A stretch of 36,996 nt of DNA, taken from NCBI GenBank assembly GCA_963205455.1, contig CAUJJL010000080.1, positions 1 to 36,996 of the forward strand, in the 5' to 3' direction. Both the position numbers and the translations under genes were made by a program. Below are positions 36,979 through 36,996 of the stretch, piece by piece (the stretch's first letter is position 1; each line of letters opens with the position of its first letter). Source of the stretch: Verrucomicrobiota bacterium. Lineage in GTDB: Bacteria > Verrucomicrobiota > Verrucomicrobiia > Opitutales > Opitutaceae. A model generated the notes under the pieces. That model was not told the origin of the DNA and ran no database searches. It saw only the letters and a program-made list of their open reading frames with translations.

Positions 36979-36996
36979 GGGATTCAATCACACAAC

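Overview
The window looks like a chromosomal segment of a Verrucomicrobiota bacterium, most likely Opitutaceae. This is an inference from gene content: TonB-dependent receptors with an N-terminal STN domain, an ECF sigma/FecR pair, a Tat-exported Gfo/Idh/MocA oxidoreductase, a helix-turn-helix/EIIA fusion, a secreted cyclophilin with Ig-like and repeated C-terminal modules, and GC-rich coding DNA. No rRNA, tRNA, CRISPR array, insertion sequence or phage gene is visible.

Layout. Positions 1-1069 hold two HicAB-type toxin-antitoxin remnants: a minus-strand hicA followed by a hicB cut by the window edge, and a plus-strand hicB followed by a hicA with a broken C-terminus. Next come a bifunctional proline dehydrogenase/P5C dehydrogenase (putA, minus), a periplasmic protein with two TonB-C-like domains, queH, an orphan molybdate-binding protein (modA) and a Tat-exported oxidoreductase. 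After a perfect minus-strand terminator and a small one-helix membrane protein there is an 829-bp gene-free stretch. It precedes TonB receptor 1, which is followed 15 bp later by a secreted cyclophilin/Ig protein. That gene converges on tgt, and the two share a palindromic CTAG stop. A 640-aa multi-pass membrane protein follows.

The most interesting block is 17877-23594 (minus), a six-gene, translationally coupled operon of the ebo type. In transcription order it has a short helical protein in the place expected for eboA, a TatD-like hydrolase (EboB), a TIM-barrel protein (EboE), a UbiA-like membrane protein (EboC), a dehydroquinate-synthase-like enzyme (EboD) and an alkaline-phosphatase-fold protein (EboF). 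ebo clusters are known from eustigmatophyte plastids and many bacteria and have been linked to moving or processing secondary-metabolite precursors. Their product is generally unknown. Here the block carries no recognisable classical EboA, and the EboF protein lacks several canonical metal ligands.

Divergent from ebo lies a housekeeping series: pabA/trpG-type glutamine amidotransferase, nrdR, an unrecognised 168-aa protein and a HIT-family hydrolase. Then come ligA and a VanZ-like protein (minus), an HTH-EIIA(Ntr) fusion (plus) and an MFS transporter (minus). The right end has TonB receptor 2, a TlpA-like thioredoxin 10 bp behind it, then an ECF sigma factor and a complete FecR anti-sigma regulator overlapping by ATGA. 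A TonB receptor regulated by that pair would be expected just beyond the window.

Functional themes: outer-membrane nutrient uptake with paired secreted folding or redox proteins; tRNA queuosine modification (queH and tgt, the latter without the usual zinc cysteines); and an ebo metabolite operon next to a chorismate-using amidotransferase.
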